Source: Janibacter sp. A1S7
Lineage (GTDB): Bacteria; Actinomycetota; Actinomycetes; Actinomycetales; Dermatophilaceae
Assembly (NCBI RefSeq): GCF_037198315.1
Contig: NZ_CP144913.1
Location: 1,116,001-1,180,000, forward strand
Reading direction: 5' to 3'
Length of the DNA stretch: 64,000 bases
The notes beneath the pieces were generated by a model. The model was not told the origin of the DNA. It saw only the letters and a list, made by a program, of their open reading frames with translations, and searched no databases. Position 1 is the stretch's first letter. Every line of letters starts with the position of its first letter. Below, piece after piece: positions 25,176 through 36,997 of this stretch. Both the position numbers and the translations under genes were made by a program.

Positions 25176-26099
25176 TCAACCTTTCGGTGGAGCCTCCTGC
25201 AGGCCCAGCAGGCGGGCGGCGTTGTCGTGCAGCACTCCTCGCGCCCAGTCGTCCCCGAGGCCGAGGGTGATGACGGCATCCACCGCCTCGAGGTACGGGT
25301 AGGGGATGTTGGGGAAGTCGGAGCCGAAGAGCACCCGGTCGCCCAGGGCCAGCAGGTCGTCCCGACGGTCGGTGGGGAAGGGGGTGACCTCCTCGGTGAA
25401 GGCCGTGAACGCCATCGTCGTGTCGAGGTGGACGCGCGGGTACCGGGCGCAGATGTCGAGGAACTCCCCGTAGTCGGGCATGCCCATGTGCGCGATGACG
25501 AGGGTCAGGTCGGGATGGCGGGCCAGCAGATCGCGCACCGCCTGCGGACCGGTGAAGGTCCCGGGCGCGGGGCCGTTGCCGGCGTGCGTGATGATCGGTG
25601 TGCCCGCCTCCTCCAGCACGGTCCACACGTCCTCGAGCAGGGGGTCGGCCATGTCGTAGTCGCCGACCTGGACGTGCACCTTGAACAGCTGCGTCCCGCT
25701 CGCGATCGCGCGGCGCACCTCGTCGGCGGCACCCGGCTCGGGGTAGAAGGTCGCCGAGCGCAGCACGTCCCGGTGGGCGTCGGCGAAGTCGCCGGACCAC
25801 GCGTTGAGCCACGCGGCCATGCCGGCTTTGTGCGGGTAGTTCAGCGATGGGAAGGCGCGCACACCGAGCGATCGCAGCGTCTCGACGCGCTCCGCCTGGC
25901 TGGTGCGATAGGCGATCGGCCAGGGCCGGCCGATGAGCGGCCCGGCCGAGTCGAAGTACGCCCACACCTTGTCCAGCACGCGTTGGGGCATGAAGTGCGT
26001 GTGCACGTCGATGATCGCGGGCAGGCGGAGGGAGTCCAGCCGTTCCCTGAGCTGTGCGGCCTCGTCGGCCGGAGGCGCGCATGTCGTCGGGGCGTCCAT
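25176..26099 (-). CDS. Amidohydrolase family 2 protein
   Basis: 307 aa TIM-barrel metal-dependent hydrolase of the amidohydrolase-2 (ACMSD-like) type. Metal ligands are visible as IIDVHTHF (HxH at about residue 33), FKVHVQVG, ITHAGNG near 172, IAHMGM near 202, and FGSDFPNIPYPY near 268. The substrate is unknown; this family includes decarboxylases of aromatic acids. The promoter element TAGGGT lies 6 nt before the ATG. Confidence 0.86.
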   Translation of the reverse strand: MDAPTTCAPPADEAAQLRERLDSLRLPAIIDVHTHFMPQRVLDKVWAYFDSAGPLIGRPWPIAYRTSQAERVETLRSLGVRAFPSLNYPHKAGMAAWLNAWSGDFADAHRDVLRSATFYPEPGAADEVRRAIASGTQLFKVHVQVGDYDMADPLLEDVWTVLEEAGTPIITHAGNGPAPGTFTGPQAVRDLLARHPDLTLVIAHMGMPDYGEFLDICARYPRVHLDTTMAFTAFTEEVTPFPTDRRDDLLALGDRVLFGSDFPNIPYPYLEAVDAVITLGLGDDWARGVLHDNAARLLGLQEAPPKG

Positions 26100-26105
26100 G
26101 ACGCC

Positions 26106-26111
26106 ACCCTA
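26106..26111 (-). promoter_or_regulatory. -10 hexamer, leaderless type
   Basis: On the minus strand TAGGGT ends 6 nt before ATG 26099 of the amidohydrolase gene. Confidence 0.55.
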
Positions 26112-26223
26112 GGAGTCAGCGGGGACCACGCGGCGGGGGGTTAGTGAGGTCCCGGTCTCATGACCGGCTGGCAGTCGTTACGCTGACGCAGTCACATGCC
26201 GCACTCTGGGGGGAGGACCACCC

Positions 26224-27261
26224 GTGATCTGCACCGTCAGCACCATCAAGGACTCCGTCGCCAACGTCACCCGCTTCGTCGAGGGAAATCTGGCGGCCGG
26301 GGCGGACCATCTCTTCGTCTTCGCCGAGGGTGGCGACCGGGACGTGCTGACCCGTCTCGAGGAGCACCCGCACGTCACGGTCGTCGACGCCGATGCGATG
26401 AGTCGTCGGGTCGCCCAGCCGGACAACCTCAACACCCGGCAGACGATCAACGCCAACCGGATCAACTGGCTGCTCGCCGACCTGGACAGTGCCGAGTGGC
26501 TCTTCCACCTCGATGGCGACGAGATTCTGGACATCGACAAGGGACGCCTCCTCGCACTCGGCCCCGACGTCGAGACGGTTCGTCTGCTCCCCAAGGAGTC
26601 GGTCAGCTCCTCGGAACCCGGATACGGCGGTTACTTCAAACGACTGCTGTCGAATGAGGAGCTCGCGCTGCTGACGCTCTTCGGTGTCATCGATGAAGCA
26701 TTCAACAGCGTCTACTTCCACGGGCACGTCTCGGGGAAGGTGGGACTGCGCCCCTCGAGGAGGCACGGGGTGCACATCCACGATGTCAGCCTGATCGGGC
26801 AGGAGGGCTCGACAGAGGATTTCCGGGCGGACTGGCTGCACCTCCTCCACTACGACTCGGTCAGCCCCGAGGAGTACCTGCGCAAGTGGACCGTCAACTC
26901 GGCCGGGACACCGCACAACTTCCGCGGTCGGAGAAAGCTGATCCACGCAGCGATGAGTGGTTTGGTGAAGAACGAGCAGATCGACGAGGCCGAGAAGCGC
27001 GACTACATGCTCGAGATCTACCGGCGCGAGATCGAGGACGACGCCCCCTCGCTGCAGAAGTTCGGGCTGCTTGAGACGGTCGAACCCCGGCACCACAGTC
27101 CCGGCTCCTTCACCCGGCAGGAGTCGGATGCGATCACTGCGGTGCTGCCGAGGCTGCTCGAGGCCGAGCCGCGCTACTTCCAGCCACGCAGGACCGAGTA
27201 CGACCCGGCAGAGCTGATGACCACGATCCACGCGGGTGCGTCGTCTCGTCATCCCCGCTGA
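26224..27261 (+). CDS. Glycosyltransferase family 2-like protein
   Basis: 345 aa. The N-terminal GT-A-like fold has TVSTIKDSVANVTRFVEGNLAAGADHLFVF and the metal/nucleotide-sugar motif FHLDGDEIL near residue 98, as in the Glyco_tranf_2_4 group. It probably transfers a sugar to a cell-surface polymer. Base usage is a little more A/T-rich than that of its neighbours and it stands alone between an amidohydrolase and leuS, so recent acquisition is possible. The GTG at 26224 has a strong GGGGGGAGGA Shine-Dalgarno. Confidence 0.8.
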   Translation: MICTVSTIKDSVANVTRFVEGNLAAGADHLFVFAEGGDRDVLTRLEEHPHVTVVDADAMSRRVAQPDNLNTRQTINANRINWLLADLDSAEWLFHLDGDEILDIDKGRLLALGPDVETVRLLPKESVSSSEPGYGGYFKRLLSNEELALLTLFGVIDEAFNSVYFHGHVSGKVGLRPSRRHGVHIHDVSLIGQEGSTEDFRADWLHLLHYDSVSPEEYLRKWTVNSAGTPHNFRGRRKLIHAAMSGLVKNEQIDEAEKRDYMLEIYRREIEDDAPSLQKFGLLETVEPRHHSPGSFTRQESDAITAVLPRLLEAEPRYFQPRRTEYDPAELMTTIHAGASSRHPR

Positions 27262-27349
27262 TGCGCCCCGTTCCCGAGCGGTGCTCAAGGGCACCCGGAC
27301 GGGCAAGTACTCTGGCCGGTGAGCATCGACCCCGGGAGACACAGCACTG

Positions 27350-30271
<2,922 letters not shown>

Positions 30272-30278
30272 CTCGGCC

Positions 30279-31319
30279 CTACTGCTCCCGCGGTGTGATC
30301 CGCGCGTTCGGCAGCGGCGGCGCGGGCAGCGGGTCGGGCTGGTCCGTCGGGAAGGTGCCGAACTGCGGGTACTCGGTCCCGTCGGCATACCTGCCGGAGT
30401 CGGCGGCCGACAGGGCGATCGGGAACTCCTCGGCACCGATCTCGGTCTGCCAGGCCTGCCGGTGGGCGACGATCTCGTCGTGGCTGCGGCCGACGAAGTT
30501 CCACCACATGACGAGCTTCTCGCCGAAGGGCCGTCCGCCGATGAGGATCGCGCGGACCGGCTCGTCCCCGGCCTCCAGGCGGATCGTCCCGGGGCCGCCC
30601 TCGGGCAGGTGGGCGAGCTCGGTCGGGGCGACCGGCTGCCGGTGGCCGTCGACGACCAGCGTCAGGTCGCCGGAGTCGACGAGGACGCCGTGCTCGAAGT
30701 CGGTGTCGACCGGGATCTCGACGGCCTCGCCGGCGCGGACGTCCACCTGTGCGGCCAGCGCGTCGACGCGGGTGCGCACCGGTGAGGTGATGTCGGCGCA
30801 GGTGCCGATGTAGGTCATGATCTCGCCGCCCGGGACATCGGCCCGCTCGGCGACGTGGTGCTGCGAGCCGGGCGCCGAGTATCGCGTCGCGTCCGGCAGC
30901 GCGTACCAGAGCTGGATCCCGTGCAGGGTGGTCGTGTCGGAGGAGGAGAACTCCGAGTGCGACACCCCGGTGCCGGCGATCATCAGGTTGACCTCGGCGG
31001 GGCGCACGACGTTGGCGAAGTCCGTGGAGTCGACGTGCTCGATCCGCCCCTCGAACAGCAGCGTCACCGTCGCCAGGCCGGTGTGCGGGTGGCGCGGCAC
31101 GGACATGCCGCCGCTGGTGGCGACGTCATCGGGACCGAAGTGGTCGACGAAGCACCACGGCCCGATGAGGCTGCGCTTGCGTTGGGGCAGGGTGCGGCGC
31201 ACCCTCATCGCCCGCGGGCCGCCGAGGGGGACCTCGCGGGCGGTGATGATGTCGATGGCCTCGGCGCAGGTGACGTGCTCCGCCTGATACTCGCTCGGGT
31301 CGATCTCGGTGTTGCTCAT
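30279..31319 (-). CDS. Pirin family protein
   Basis: 346 aa bicupin. Pirin metal ligands are visible in VPRHPHTGLATVTLLFEG (HxH near residue 77), GVSHSE near 119 and the C-terminal half with HLPEGGPG. Bacterial pirins include quercetinase-like dioxygenases and redox regulators. The last part carries FGEKLVMWWNFVGRSHDEI, usual for the family. It starts 7 nt after the AhpD-like gene, with a GGAGGTGAGGAG ribosome binding site inside the end of that gene, so the two form an operon. Confidence 0.92.
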   Translation of the reverse strand: MSNTEIDPSEYQAEHVTCAEAIDIITAREVPLGGPRAMRVRRTLPQRKRSLIGPWCFVDHFGPDDVATSGGMSVPRHPHTGLATVTLLFEGRIEHVDSTDFANVVRPAEVNLMIAGTGVSHSEFSSSDTTTLHGIQLWYALPDATRYSAPGSQHHVAERADVPGGEIMTYIGTCADITSPVRTRVDALAAQVDVRAGEAVEIPVDTDFEHGVLVDSGDLTLVVDGHRQPVAPTELAHLPEGGPGTIRLEAGDEPVRAILIGGRPFGEKLVMWWNFVGRSHDEIVAHRQAWQTEIGAEEFPIALSAADSGRYADGTEYPQFGTFPTDQPDPLPAPPLPNARITPREQ

Positions 31320-31326
31320 CGGCTCC

Positions 31327-31794
31327 TCACCTCCGGGGTTTGACGGGGTGCTCGGACAGGATGGACACGCGGTTGAAGGCGTTCATCGTCACGGCCGCCC
31401 ACTCCACGGCCGTGAAGGCCTCGTTCCCGAGGACGTCGTGAGCGGACCGTAGCGCGGCCCGGCGCGCGTCGACGTCGGGGAGAGTCGTGGTGACCTCGGC
31501 GACCTCGAGCACCGCGCACTCGACGACGTCGAAGAGCGTGGACTCCCGCCACGAGGGCAGCTGCGCGAGGCGTTGGCTCGTGGCGCCGGCCTCCTCGGCC
31601 ATCCGCGTGTGCATGTCCAGGCAGAACGAGCAGCGGTTGATCTGCGAGATCCGCACGTTCATCAGCTCGAGTGTCTGGCGTTCGAAGCCGGCGGCCTCGG
31701 CAACGGTGCTGACCTGCTGGGCCATGGCGTTCATCGCCTTCCACACCGCTGGGTCGGATCGGTCGAGGAAGGGCAGACGGTCACTGTTCGACAT
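31327..31794 (-). CDS. AhpD-like carboxymuconolactone decarboxylase family protein
   Basis: 155 aa helical protein with the redox motif CSFCLDMHT (CxxCxxxH) near residue 55 and the preceding NVRISQINR. Probable alkylhydroperoxidase activity. It is the first gene of a two-gene minus-strand operon with pirin. The promoter hexamer TAGCCT is 6 nt upstream of the ATG. A second AhpD-like gene is at 23135-23710. Confidence 0.9.
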   Translation of the reverse strand: MSNSDRLPFLDRSDPAVWKAMNAMAQQVSTVAEAAGFERQTLELMNVRISQINRCSFCLDMHTRMAEEAGATSQRLAQLPSWRESTLFDVVECAVLEVAEVTTTLPDVDARRAALRSAHDVLGNEAFTAVEWAAVTMNAFNRVSILSEHPVKPRR

Positions 31795-31800
31795 GTCCGC

Positions 31801-31806
31801 AGGCTA
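31801..31806 (-). promoter_or_regulatory. -10 hexamer, leaderless type
   Basis: On the minus strand TAGCCT ends 6 nt before ATG 31794 of the AhpD-pirin operon. Confidence 0.55.
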
Positions 31807-31836
31807 GCCCGACCCGCCGACTGTGTCGCTCCTCGG

Positions 31837-31842
31837 TATCCT
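31837..31842 (+). promoter_or_regulatory. -10 hexamer, leaderless type
   Basis: TATCCT ends 6 nt before GTG 31849 of the degV-like gene. Only about 30 nt separate it from the divergent AhpD promoter. Confidence 0.6.
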
Positions 31843-31848
31843 CACCTC

Positions 31849-32706
31849 GTGAGCATCGCCGTCGTCACCGACTCCACCGCGTCGCTGACCGAGGACCATC
31901 GCGACCAGCACGGGATCGTCGTCGTGCCCCTGCACGTGCTCGTCGACGGTGTCGAGCGCTCCGAGGGCGAGGGCGCCGACCCCGAGTGGGTCGAGGACGC
32001 GCTGCGCGCCAAGGCGGACATCAGCACCTCCCGGCCGACTCCGGCGGCGTTCCTGCAGGCATACCAGGAGGCGGCGAAGGGGGGTGCTGACGCGATCATC
32101 TCGGTGCACCTGAGCGGGCACCTGTCGGGCACGGCCGATTCGGCCCGCTCGGCGGCGCCCGAGTCCCCGGTGCCGGTGCACGTCGTCGACTCCCAGTTGA
32201 TCGGGATGGGCCTGGGCTTCGCCGCGATCGGTGCCGCACGGGATGCGCGCGCCGGCCGTGACGTCGCGGACGTCGTCGAGCGACTCGAGCGCCGCTGCGC
32301 GGCATCGTCCGTGCGGCTGGTCGTGCACAGCCTCGACCGGCTGCGTCGCGGGGGCCGCATCGGTGGCGCGCGGGCGCTGCTCGGGTCGGCCCTGGCGATG
32401 AAACCCGTCCTGCACGTGGTCGACGGGGAGGTCCAGCCGTTGGAGCGGGTGCGTACCGCGAGCAGGGCGATCGCCCGACTGCAGGCCCTGACCGAGGCCG
32501 ACTGCGGCGAGCTGCCCGAGTGGGCCGACGGCGCCGACGTCGCCATCCACCACATCGACGCGGCCGAGCGGGCCGAGCTGCTGGCCGCGAATCTCGCGGA
32601 GCACATCGACGGCGACGTCGACCTGACGACCCTCAGCGCCGTCGTCGCCGCGCACGTCGGTCTGGGAACCGTCGGCGTCGCCGTCAGCCCGCGCCCGCGC
32701 GACTGA
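31849..32706 (+). CDS. DegV family fatty-acid-binding protein
   Basis: 285 aa. DegV/FakB fold, a fatty-acid-binding protein that in other bacteria presents fatty acids to a kinase. Markers seen are VVTDSTASLTEDHRDQHGI, ISTSRPTPAAFLQAYQEA (near 56-74), ISVHLSGHLSGTADSAR and VVDSQLIGMGLGFAA. No fakA partner is adjacent. The open frame extends upstream, but GTG 31849 is the family N-terminus and has a TATCCT element 6 nt before it. It sits upstream of comEA, which is common in Actinobacteria. Confidence 0.92.
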   Translation: MSIAVVTDSTASLTEDHRDQHGIVVVPLHVLVDGVERSEGEGADPEWVEDALRAKADISTSRPTPAAFLQAYQEAAKGGADAIISVHLSGHLSGTADSARSAAPESPVPVHVVDSQLIGMGLGFAAIGAARDARAGRDVADVVERLERRCAASSVRLVVHSLDRLRRGGRIGGARALLGSALAMKPVLHVVDGEVQPLERVRTASRAIARLQALTEADCGELPEWADGADVAIHHIDAAERAELLAANLAEHIDGDVDLTTLSAVVAAHVGLGTVGVAVSPRPRD

Positions 32707-32786
32707 CCCCGCCTCCACAACCACGGCCGGCCGACCGACCGGTCCACAGCGAACCAGGACACCGACCGGGCCGGCCCGGATCTGCC

Positions 32787-32792
32787 TAGCGT
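32787..32792 (+). promoter_or_regulatory. -10 hexamer, leaderless type
   Basis: TAGCGT ends 7 nt before ATG 32800 of comEA. Confidence 0.5.
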
Positions 32793-32799
32793 CACGGGC

Positions 32800-33600
32800 A
32801 TGAGCCCACGTGCCAGCGAACCGTCCGCCAGGGTCGCCGAGATCCTCGACCAGCAGGACCCTGCGGTGCTCGAGTTGCCCTCGAGCGTGGCGACCGGCCG
32901 CTACTCGGTCAGTCGCCAGGCGGTCATCGGCGTCGCCCTCGTCGTCGCGCTGGTGGTGGCCGTGCTCGGTGGCCGCTACCTCCTGGCCCGTGGGGATGCT
33001 GCGCCCGAGCCGGTCGCGGCGGTGGCGACCGAGGGGGACGACGGCGCCTTCGACGGCGCGGACGGTCAGGACCAGGGCCCCGCCCCGGCGCCATCCGACG
33101 GCGCGATCGCGGGCGCGTCCGACCGGGGCGGCGCAGCCGCCGAGTCGTCCGCCGAGCCCGACGTCACCGTCCACGTCGTCGGCGAGGTCGAGAGCCCGGG
33201 GATCGTCTCGCTGCCCGGGGGCTCACGCGTGGTCGATGCGCTTGAGGACGCGGGCGGCGAGACCGGTCAGGCCGACCTGACCGGCGTCAACCTCGCCCGC
33301 GAGCTCGTCGACGGCGAGCAGGTCGTCGTGCCCAAGCCGGGGGAGACCCCGGTCGCGGCGGCTCCTGCGGCCGGCGCGGGCGGCCCCGGGGGTCCGGCGT
33401 CGCCTGATGCGCCGGTCGACCTCAACACCGCCGACCTGGCCACGCTGGAGACGCTGCCGGGTGTCGGTCCGGTCCTGGCGCAGCGGATCATGGACTGGCG
33501 CCGCGAGCACGGGCAGTTCGTCGCCGTCGAGGAGCTCGGCGAGGTCAGTGGCATCGGTGACAAGACCTACGCGCAGCTCGCTCCGAAGGTCACCGTGTGA
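32800..33600 (+). CDS. comEA: Competence DNA-binding protein ComEA
   Basis: 266 aa. A cytoplasmic N-terminus is followed by one transmembrane helix (about residues 47-66) and an Asp/Ala/Pro-rich linker. A SLBB-like domain spans about 125-180 (VTVHVVGEVESPGIVSLPGGSRVVDAL). A C-terminal helix-hairpin-helix domain (VDLNTADLATLETLPGVGPVLAQRIMDWR) binds incoming DNA at the cell surface. It overlaps comEC by 4 bp (GTGA). Confidence 0.94.
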   Translation: MSPRASEPSARVAEILDQQDPAVLELPSSVATGRYSVSRQAVIGVALVVALVVAVLGGRYLLARGDAAPEPVAAVATEGDDGAFDGADGQDQGPAPAPSDGAIAGASDRGGAAAESSAEPDVTVHVVGEVESPGIVSLPGGSRVVDALEDAGGETGQADLTGVNLARELVDGEQVVVPKPGETPVAAAPAAGAGGPGGPASPDAPVDLNTADLATLETLPGVGPVLAQRIMDWRREHGQFVAVEELGEVSGIGDKTYAQLAPKVTV

Positions 33601-35990
33601 CGCCCACGCAGCAGGTGCTCGACCTGCGGCTGCTGCTGCCGTGCCTGACCGCGTGGGCGGTCGGGGCGTGGGCGCTGTCCTGGCCGGGCTCACTGCGGGC
33701 GAAGGGGGCTGCCGCCGCCGTCGTGCTCCTGACCGGTCTGCTGGTGGCCGGGGTGCGGTACCGCGGTCGGCACGCTCGGCCGTCCTGGCGACGCGACGGG
33801 CCCGGCGTGCTCGCGCTCACCCTCGTCGCGCTGCTGCTCGTCCTCGGGTCATCGGCCGCGCACGAGTGGCGCCGTCAGCTCGGACCCGTCCACGAGCTCG
33901 CCGAGCGCGGCGCGATGGTCCGGGCGGAGGGGGTGGTCCTGACCGAGCCGAGGGTCCGGGCCGGCCGGCCCACGGGCGACGACGGCAGCGATGCTCCGCG
34001 GCAGGCCTCACTGCGGGTCCGGCTGGAGAGCGTCACCTCGCGCGGGCAGAGGTCGTCGGTGCACGCGCCGGTCTTCGTCCGGGGTGATGCGTCGTGGGCC
34101 GAGGTCGGCTGGCACGACCGGATCGAGCTGACCGGCACGCTCGCACCCGCCGGCCGCGCGGACCCGCAGGTCGCGCAGCTCAGCCCTCGTGGCCCGCCCC
34201 GGCCGGTGGGGAAGCGCTCGGCCGTGCGGGCGGCCGCCGAGCACCTGCGCAGCGGGATGCGCGAGGCGGTCGACCCCCTTCCGGGCGATGCTCGCGCCCT
34301 GCTGCCTGCCCTGGTCATCGGGGACACGTCGATGACGCCGCAGCAGCTGACCGACGACATGCTCGTCACCGGGATGAGCCACCTGTCGGCGGTGAGCGGG
34401 TCCAACGTCGCCGTCGTGCTCGCGGCGCTCGTCGGAGCCTGCCGGGTGGGTGGACTGCCGCGACGGTGGCGACCGTGGGTGGCCGGTGCAGGGCTGGCCT
34501 TCTTCGTCATCCTGGCCCGACCGGAACCCAGTGTCATCCGGGCCGCGATGATGGGGGCCATCGGGCTGCTGGGGATGAGCACGTCCCGTCGTGGAGCCGG
34601 CACGCCGGTGCTGTGCGCGAGCGTCCTGATCCTGCTGGCCCTCGACCCGTGGCTCGCCCGCTCCTACGGCTTCGTGCTGTCGACGCTCGCCACCCTCGGG
34701 CTGCTGCTCTTCGTGCGTCCGTGGTCGGCGGCGATCAACGCCCACCTGCCCCGGCAGCTGCACCTGGTCGGACCGGCGGTCGCGATCCCGCTGGCGGCCC
34801 AGCTCGTCTGTGGCCCGGTCATCGTCCTCCTCCAGGGCAATGTCAGTCTCATCGCCGTCGTGGCCAACCTCGTGGCCGCCCCCTTCGTTGCCCCGGCCAC
34901 CGTGCTGGGCGTGAGCGCGGCACTCGTCGCGGTCGTGAGCACGACGGTGGCGACGCTCGTCGGGTGGGTGGGCACCCCCTTCGCGCTGGTCATCGCGTGG
35001 ACCGCTCGGGTGTCCGCGGACGTCCCCGGCGGCACTCTGCCGTGGCCGGACGGCGCGCCCGGTGCGCTGCTGCTCGCCGTCCTGACGGCCCTGGGGATCC
35101 TCACCGGACCGTGGCTGCTGCACCGGGCCCGGGCGAGCCCCCTCGTGGCCCTGGGGTTGGTCACCGTACTCGCGGCCGGGACGGTCCCGTCCCGCAGCCC
35201 CGGCTGGCCACCACCGGGGTGGCGACTCGTCGCGTGCGATGTCGGTCAGGGCGACGGGCTGGTCATCGCCTCGGGCCGGGGGAGGGCGGTCCTCGTGGAC
35301 GCCGGACCGGAGGACGGGGACATCGACGCGTGCCTCGACCGGCTCGGGGTGCGTGCCCTCGATGCCGTGGTCCTCACGCACTTCCACGAGGACCACGTCG
35401 CGGGCCTCGAGGAAGCGATCGACGGTCGCGAGGTCGGCACCCTCCTGGTCACTCCCGTGGCCGAGCCGGCATGGGCCGCCCGGCAGGTCCGGGAGATCGC
35501 TGCAGAGCACCGGATCCCGGTGCGCACCGTGGTGGCGGGCGACCGCTTCGAGCTCGGTGGGGTGAGCGCGACGGCTTGGTGGCCGGCGCGGCCGGTCGCC
35601 GGTGGGTCGGAGGCGAACAACGCCAGCATCGTGCTGCACGTGCGCTCCGGACAGATCGACGCGTTGCTCCTGGGGGATGTCGAGCGCGAGGCCGGCCACG
35701 CACTGCTGCTCGCCCTGCGTCGTGACCCGGCGATGGCGGCGGCTGCCGCCGGACTCGAGGTGCTGAAGATGCCCCACCACGGGTCGAGCAACTTCGAGGA
35801 GGCCTTCCTGGACGAGGTCGACGCGCCCGTGGCCCTGATCAGCGTCGGTGCCGACAACGACTACGGACATCCCACGCCCTCAGCGCTGACCTGGGCTACC
35901 CGACACGCCTCCCGGGTCCTGCGCACCGACACCGATGGCGACATCGCCGTCCTCGACGGGCCCGCCGTGGTCACCGAGGACGGCGGGTGA
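33597..35990 (+). CDS. comEC: ComEC/Rec2 family DNA-uptake channel
   Basis: 797 aa. About ten transmembrane segments form the Competence domain (residues about 215-500, MSHLSAVSGSNVAVVLAAL). A C-terminal metallo-beta-lactamase-like domain follows, with LTHFHEDHVAGL near 595 and MPHHGSSNF near 727. Its proposed job is transport of a single DNA strand and/or degradation of the other strand. The GTG start at 33597 is coupled to comEA. The usual downstream holA gene is absent; a LysR regulator follows instead. Confidence 0.94.
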   Translation: MTPTQQVLDLRLLLPCLTAWAVGAWALSWPGSLRAKGAAAAVVLLTGLLVAGVRYRGRHARPSWRRDGPGVLALTLVALLLVLGSSAAHEWRRQLGPVHELAERGAMVRAEGVVLTEPRVRAGRPTGDDGSDAPRQASLRVRLESVTSRGQRSSVHAPVFVRGDASWAEVGWHDRIELTGTLAPAGRADPQVAQLSPRGPPRPVGKRSAVRAAAEHLRSGMREAVDPLPGDARALLPALVIGDTSMTPQQLTDDMLVTGMSHLSAVSGSNVAVVLAALVGACRVGGLPRRWRPWVAGAGLAFFVILARPEPSVIRAAMMGAIGLLGMSTSRRGAGTPVLCASVLILLALDPWLARSYGFVLSTLATLGLLLFVRPWSAAINAHLPRQLHLVGPAVAIPLAAQLVCGPVIVLLQGNVSLIAVVANLVAAPFVAPATVLGVSAALVAVVSTTVATLVGWVGTPFALVIAWTARVSADVPGGTLPWPDGAPGALLLAVLTALGILTGPWLLHRARASPLVALGLVTVLAAGTVPSRSPGWPPPGWRLVACDVGQGDGLVIASGRGRAVLVDAGPEDGDIDACLDRLGVRALDAVVLTHFHEDHVAGLEEAIDGREVGTLLVTPVAEPAWAARQVREIAAEHRIPVRTVVAGDRFELGGVSATAWWPARPVAGGSEANNASIVLHVRSGQIDALLLGDVEREAGHALLLALRRDPAMAAAAAGLEVLKMPHHGSSNFEEAFLDEVDAPVALISVGADNDYGHPTPSALTWATRHASRVLRTDTDGDIAVLDGPAVVTEDGG

Positions 35991-36016
35991 TGTCGTGCAG
36001 CACCGAGCGGGACGAC

Positions 36017-36937
36017 TCAGACGGACGCGGGGCTGGCCGACGCGGCGGAGGCGACGAGTGCCTCGAGGGTGGCGGCGACGGCCGGCACCTTGAGCAGGTC
36101 CTCGGTCGTGACCGCGTGGATCCGGCGGTGGCTCGTCGGGTCGAGCGGACGGATGACGACGTCGGGGTTGGACGTCGCCGCGCGGATGAGGTCGGGGATC
36201 AGGGCGACCCCGAGCCCGGCGGCGACGAAGCCCTGGACCGCGACGTAGTCCTCGGTCTCGAAGGCGACCTTGGGCGCGAACCCCGCGTTGTTGGCGATCT
36301 GCAGCAGGTGGCCGCGGCAGCGTGGGCAGCCGGCAATCCAGTCCTCGTCGGTCAGGTCGGTCATCGAGACGACCTCGTGGCCCGAGAGTGCGTGGTCGCG
36401 GGGGAGGGCGACGCGCACCTCCTCCTCGAGCAGGGGGTTCACGGCGAAGCCATCGAGGTCCTCACCGCGGGCGATGTCGCTGCCGTCGTAGGAGAAGGCA
36501 ACCGCGAGGTCGACCTCACCGGAGCGCAGCGCGGCGATCGACTCGGGCGGCTCGGCCTCGGCGAACTGCACCGACAGGTCCGGGTACTGCCCGCGCACCG
36601 CGGCCAGCGCGCGGGGCACGAGCGTGACCGAGGAGGACGGGAAGGCCATCAGGCGCACCCGACCGGAGCGCAGCCCGGCGATCGCGGCGACCTCCTCCTC
36701 GGCGGCCTCGAGCGCGGCGAGCACCGGGGCGGCGTGGCGGGCCAGGACGGTGCCGGCCTCGGTCAGACGCACGGAGCGACCGACCTTCTCGACGAGCACG
36801 GTGCCGGTGCGCTGCTCCAGGCGCTTGACCATCTGGGACACGGCCGGTTGCGAGTAGCCGAGGGCGAGAGCGGCAGCCGTGAAACTGCCCTCCTCGGCGA
36901 TGGCGCGCATCACGCGCAGCCCTGCGGCGTCGATCAT
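36017..36937 (-). CDS. LysR-type transcriptional regulator
   Basis: 306 aa. Winged HTH at the N-terminus (LRVMRAIAEEGSFTAAALALGYSQPAVSQMVKRLEQRTGTVL), then a LysR substrate-binding domain (about 90-295). ALPRDHAL and CPRCRGHLLQ lie in the effector domain. It is divergent from the sirtuin gene with only 60 nt between starts, so it may regulate that gene and itself. It also converges on comEC. The ligand is unknown. Confidence 0.92.
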   Translation of the reverse strand: MIDAAGLRVMRAIAEEGSFTAAALALGYSQPAVSQMVKRLEQRTGTVLVEKVGRSVRLTEAGTVLARHAAPVLAALEAAEEEVAAIAGLRSGRVRLMAFPSSSVTLVPRALAAVRGQYPDLSVQFAEAEPPESIAALRSGEVDLAVAFSYDGSDIARGEDLDGFAVNPLLEEEVRVALPRDHALSGHEVVSMTDLTDEDWIAGCPRCRGHLLQIANNAGFAPKVAFETEDYVAVQGFVAAGLGVALIPDLIRAATSNPDVVIRPLDPTSHRRIHAVTTEDLLKVPAVAATLEALVASAASASPASV

Positions 36938-36943
36938 GCCGCC

Positions 36944-36949
36944 ATGCTA
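36944..36949 (-). promoter_or_regulatory. -10 hexamer, leaderless type
   Basis: On the minus strand TAGCAT ends 6 nt before ATG 36937 of the LysR gene. Confidence 0.55.
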
Positions 36950-36985
36950 AGCCGTGGGTGGTGGATGAACCGTCCGGCCTCGTCG

Positions 36986-36991
36986 CATACT
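36986..36991 (+). promoter_or_regulatory. -10 hexamer, leaderless type
   Basis: CATACT ends 6 nt before GTG 36998 of the sirtuin gene and supports that start over ATG 36965. Confidence 0.45.
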
Positions 36992-36997
36992 GGACGA